In this document: positions 4,071 through 6,050 of the stretch, piece by piece | Position numbering within the stretch: position 1 is the stretch's first letter | Layout: each line of letters begins with the position of its first letter | From: Acidobacteriota bacterium | GTDB taxonomy: Bacteria > Acidobacteriota > Vicinamibacteria > Vicinamibacterales > 2-12-FULL-66-21 | Direction of reading: 5' to 3' | Assembly (NCBI GenBank): GCA_013362195.1 | Contig: JABFWM010000102.1 | Location: 1-6,050, forward strand | Length of the DNA: 6,050 nt | The notes under the pieces: model-generated | What the model saw: the letters and a program-made list of their open reading frames with translations, nothing else | What the model was told of the DNA's origin: nothing | The model's database searches: none | Position numbers and translations under genes: made by a program

Positions 4071-6050
4071 CGCGACGACCAACGAAACGACCTTTCTCCG
4101 CAATCTCTGGGACGAGCGGGAAGCCGCCCGGCTCGCCGCCACGCCGCTGGAGCTGCTGCGCTACCGTTCGAACCTGCTCGGCGAAGACCTCCGCATCACC
4201 AACTTCGGCGGCGGCAACACCAGCTCGAAATTCGAGCGGCCCGATCCGCTGACCGGCGCGCCCCCGCGGGTGATGGCGGTCAAGGGCAGCGGCGGCGATC
4301 TGCGATCGATCACGGCGAGCGGCTTTGCCGTGCTCTATCTCGACAAACTCGAGGCGCTCATCGCGCGCTACCGCGGCGAGGCGCACGAGGACGAGATGGT
4401 CGCCTTCTATCCGCTCTGCGCGTTCGGTGAGAACCGCGTCGCGGCGTCCATCGACACGCCGCTGCACGCGTTTCTGCCCTTTCCGCACGTCGACCATCTC
4501 CATCCCGACTGGGCGATCGCGCTGGCCGCCAGCGCCAACGGCGCGCGCAAGCTGGAGGAGTTCAACCGCACCTACGGCCGGCACATCGTCTGGGTGCCGT
4601 GGCAGCGTCCCGGCTTCGAGCTCGCGTTGATGCTGCGGAAGGCCGTCGAGCAGACGCCCGGCTGCGACGGCATCCTGCTCGGCGGTCATGGCCTGTTCAC
4701 GTGGGGCCAGACGCAGCACGAGTGCTATCTGAACAGCATCAAGACGATCGATCAGATGGGGGAGTTCATCCAGGCGCACGAGCAGCGCGCGAACCGCCCC
4801 AAGTTCGGCGGTCCCGCGATCACGGCGGCGGTGGCCGACCGCGAGTCGGCGATCGCGGAGATCTTTCCGTATCTGCGGGGCGCGGTGTCTTCGAATCGCC
4901 GCGTCATCGGCCACGTCGACACCTCGGACGACGCGCTGACGTTCGCGAATTCGACGTGGGCCGAAGATCTCTGCGCGCTCGGCACGAGCTGTCCCGATCA
5001 TTTCCTGCGCACGCGCATCTCGCCGATGTTCCTGCCGTGGAACCCCGCGACGGAGGACGTCACGGCGCTGCGGCAGCACCTCGATGCGCGAATCGCGACG
5101 TATCGCGGCGAGTACGCCGCCTACTACCAGGCCTTCGCCGAGCCCGGCTCGCCGGCGCTCCGCGACAGCAATCCCTCGGTCGTCGTCGTCCCCGGCCTCG
5201 GCGTGTTCGGCTTCGGCAAGGACAAGCGCGAAGCGCGCATCACGACCGAGTTCTTCGTGAACGCGATCCACGTGATGGCCGGCGCGAACGCGCTCGACGA
5301 GGGCGGGTCGGAGACCGGGCCGGTGCCGCAGGTGCGGCGTCCCGAGCAGGCGAAAGAGTTCAAGACCTTCCGGAACTATGTCGCGCTGCCGCGCCTGGAG
5401 GCGTTCCGGATCGAGTACTGGGCGCTCGAGGAGGCGAAGCTGCAGCGCATGCCGCCGGAGAAAGAGTTCAGCCGCAGGGTCGCGGTCGTCGTGGGCGGCG
5501 CCAGCGGGATTGGACGGGAGGTGGCGCTGCAGATCGCGTCACGCGGCGGACACGTCGTCGTGGCGGACGTGCAGGCGGCGGCCGCGGAGGAGGCCGCTGC
5601 GGAGGCGGCGAAGCGATCGTCGAAGGAGATGGTGCAGTCGGCGGCGCTCGACCTCACGTCGCGCGAGACGATCGCGTCGGCCGTCCGCGGGGCCGTGCTG
5701 CAGTTCGGCGGCTTCGACGCCGTGATCAACACCGCCGCCGTCTATCCCACGCCTGACCCGTCGGCGCCAGCCGAAGGCGTGTGGACGAGGACGCTCGGCA
5801 TCAACGTCACGTCGAACTTCGTGCTCGCGCAGGCAGCGGCCGCGGTGTTCCGGGCGCAGCAGCTGCCGGCGTCGATCGTGCTCACGAGCTCGGCCAACGC
5901 GATCGTGCCGAAGTCGGGCAGCGAGCCGTACGACGTGAGCAAGGCCGCCATCAATCACCTGGTCCGCGAGCTGGCGGTGGGTCTCGGGCCGCTCGTCCGC
6001 GTGAACGCCATCGCGCCGGCGACGGTGATCGCCGGGTCCGCGATGTTCCC
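4063..6050 (+). CDS. rhaEW: bifunctional L-rhamnulose-1-phosphate aldolase / short-chain dehydrogenase (3' end outside window)
   Basis: The N-terminal domain (about 1-440) is a class II, Zn-dependent aldolase that splits L-rhamnulose 1-phosphate into dihydroxyacetone phosphate and L-lactaldehyde. It shows NFGGGNTSSK (47-56) and KGSGGD (74-79). Probable Zn ligands are H145 and H147 in VDHLHPDW and H209 in LGGHGLFTWG. The C-terminal domain (from about 470) is an SDR with the Rossmann loop VGGASGIG (477-484), D502 at the end of the second strand suggesting NAD preference, NTAA (556-559), N581 and the catalytic set S610, Y623, K627 in PYDVSK. In homologues this domain is reported to act on lactaldehyde, giving lactate; these fusions are also annotated RhaD aldolase/alcohol dehydrogenase. 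An in-frame TGA at 4057-4059 leaves GTG at 4063 as the first possible start, with GGAG at 4052-4055. It overlaps rhaB by 8 bases. The frame is open for 662 codons to the window edge; relatives are near 690-700 residues, so about 30-40 are missing. Confidence 0.93.
   Translation, partial: MSDATTNETTFLRNLWDEREAARLAATPLELLRYRSNLLGEDLRITNFGGGNTSSKFERPDPLTGAPPRVMAVKGSGGDLRSITASGFAVLYLDKLEALIARYRGEAHEDEMVAFYPLCAFGENRVAASIDTPLHAFLPFPHVDHLHPDWAIALAASANGARKLEEFNRTYGRHIVWVPWQRPGFELALMLRKAVEQTPGCDGILLGGHGLFTWGQTQHECYLNSIKTIDQMGEFIQAHEQRANRPKFGGPAITAAVADRESAIAEIFPYLRGAVSSNRRVIGHVDTSDDALTFANSTWAEDLCALGTSCPDHFLRTRISPMFLPWNPATEDVTALRQHLDARIATYRGEYAAYYQAFAEPGSPALRDSNPSVVVVPGLGVFGFGKDKREARITTEFFVNAIHVMAGANALDEGGSETGPVPQVRRPEQAKEFKTFRNYVALPRLEAFRIEYWALEEAKLQRMPPEKEFSRRVAVVVGGASGIGREVALQIASRGGHVVVADVQAAAAEEAAAEAAKRSSKEMVQSAALDLTSRETIASAVRGAVLQFGGFDAVINTAAVYPTPDPSAPAEGVWTRTLGINVTSNFVLAQAAAAVFRAQQLPASIVLTSSANAIVPKSGSEPYDVSKAAINHLVRELAVGLGPLVRVNAIAPATVIAGSAMF

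Noticed and set aside
2525..4252. Plus-strand open frame (575 codons) overlapping rhaB in another frame
   Set aside because: It is Arg/Ala-rich and motif-free, whereas the frame starting at 2595 gives a complete rhamnulokinase.
3964..5271. Minus-strand open frame (435 codons) opposite the aldolase domain
   Set aside because: The plus strand encodes an uninterrupted aldolase with Zn ligands in order. The antisense product has no domain character.
1..6050. Mobile element, CRISPR array, tRNA, phage or defence system
   Set aside because: No transposase or integrase motifs, spaced direct-repeat arrays, tRNA-like structure or target-site duplications were seen. Every gene fits a metabolic locus.

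Overview
The window is a compact L-rhamnose (6-deoxyhexose) catabolic locus from a GC-rich bacterium. Codons are strongly G/C-ended and genes are tightly packed. The layout, a RhaB kinase coupled to a fused aldolase/short-chain dehydrogenase with cupin and TIM-barrel sugar enzymes alongside, fits environmental phyla such as Acidobacteriota. That placement is a guess from gene style and no taxonomic marker is present.

There are two divergent transcription units. The leftward unit (minus strand) runs from about 2357 to 23. It holds a phosphomannose-isomerase-like cupin protein (1149-2357) followed by a xylose-isomerase-like TIM-barrel protein (23-1072). The 76-base gap between them contains two perfect 8-bp GC-rich hairpins. 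The rightward unit (plus strand) starts with rhamnulokinase rhaB (2595-4070). It overlaps by 8 bases a large gene that starts with GTG at 4063 and stays open to the window edge at 6050. That gene encodes a bifunctional L-rhamnulose-1-phosphate aldolase / short-chain dehydrogenase (RhaEW type).

The 237-base divergent intergenic region (2358-2594) carries two near-identical copies of a 15-base inverted repeat, TTTCGCAACGCGAAA and TTCCGCAACGCGAAA, 65 bases apart. They are the best candidates for binding sites of a shared pathway regulator.

Together RhaB and RhaEW convert L-rhamnulose to dihydroxyacetone phosphate and L-lactaldehyde, with the dehydrogenase domain acting on lactaldehyde. The step before them, L-rhamnose to L-rhamnulose, has no recognisable RhaA or RhaI in the window. 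It may lie outside, or one of the two leftward isomerase-like genes may be involved. I see no mobile element, tRNA, rRNA, CRISPR array or clearly new defence-type system. The points worth a second look are the isomerase gap, the repeated operator-like sites and the intercistronic hairpins.
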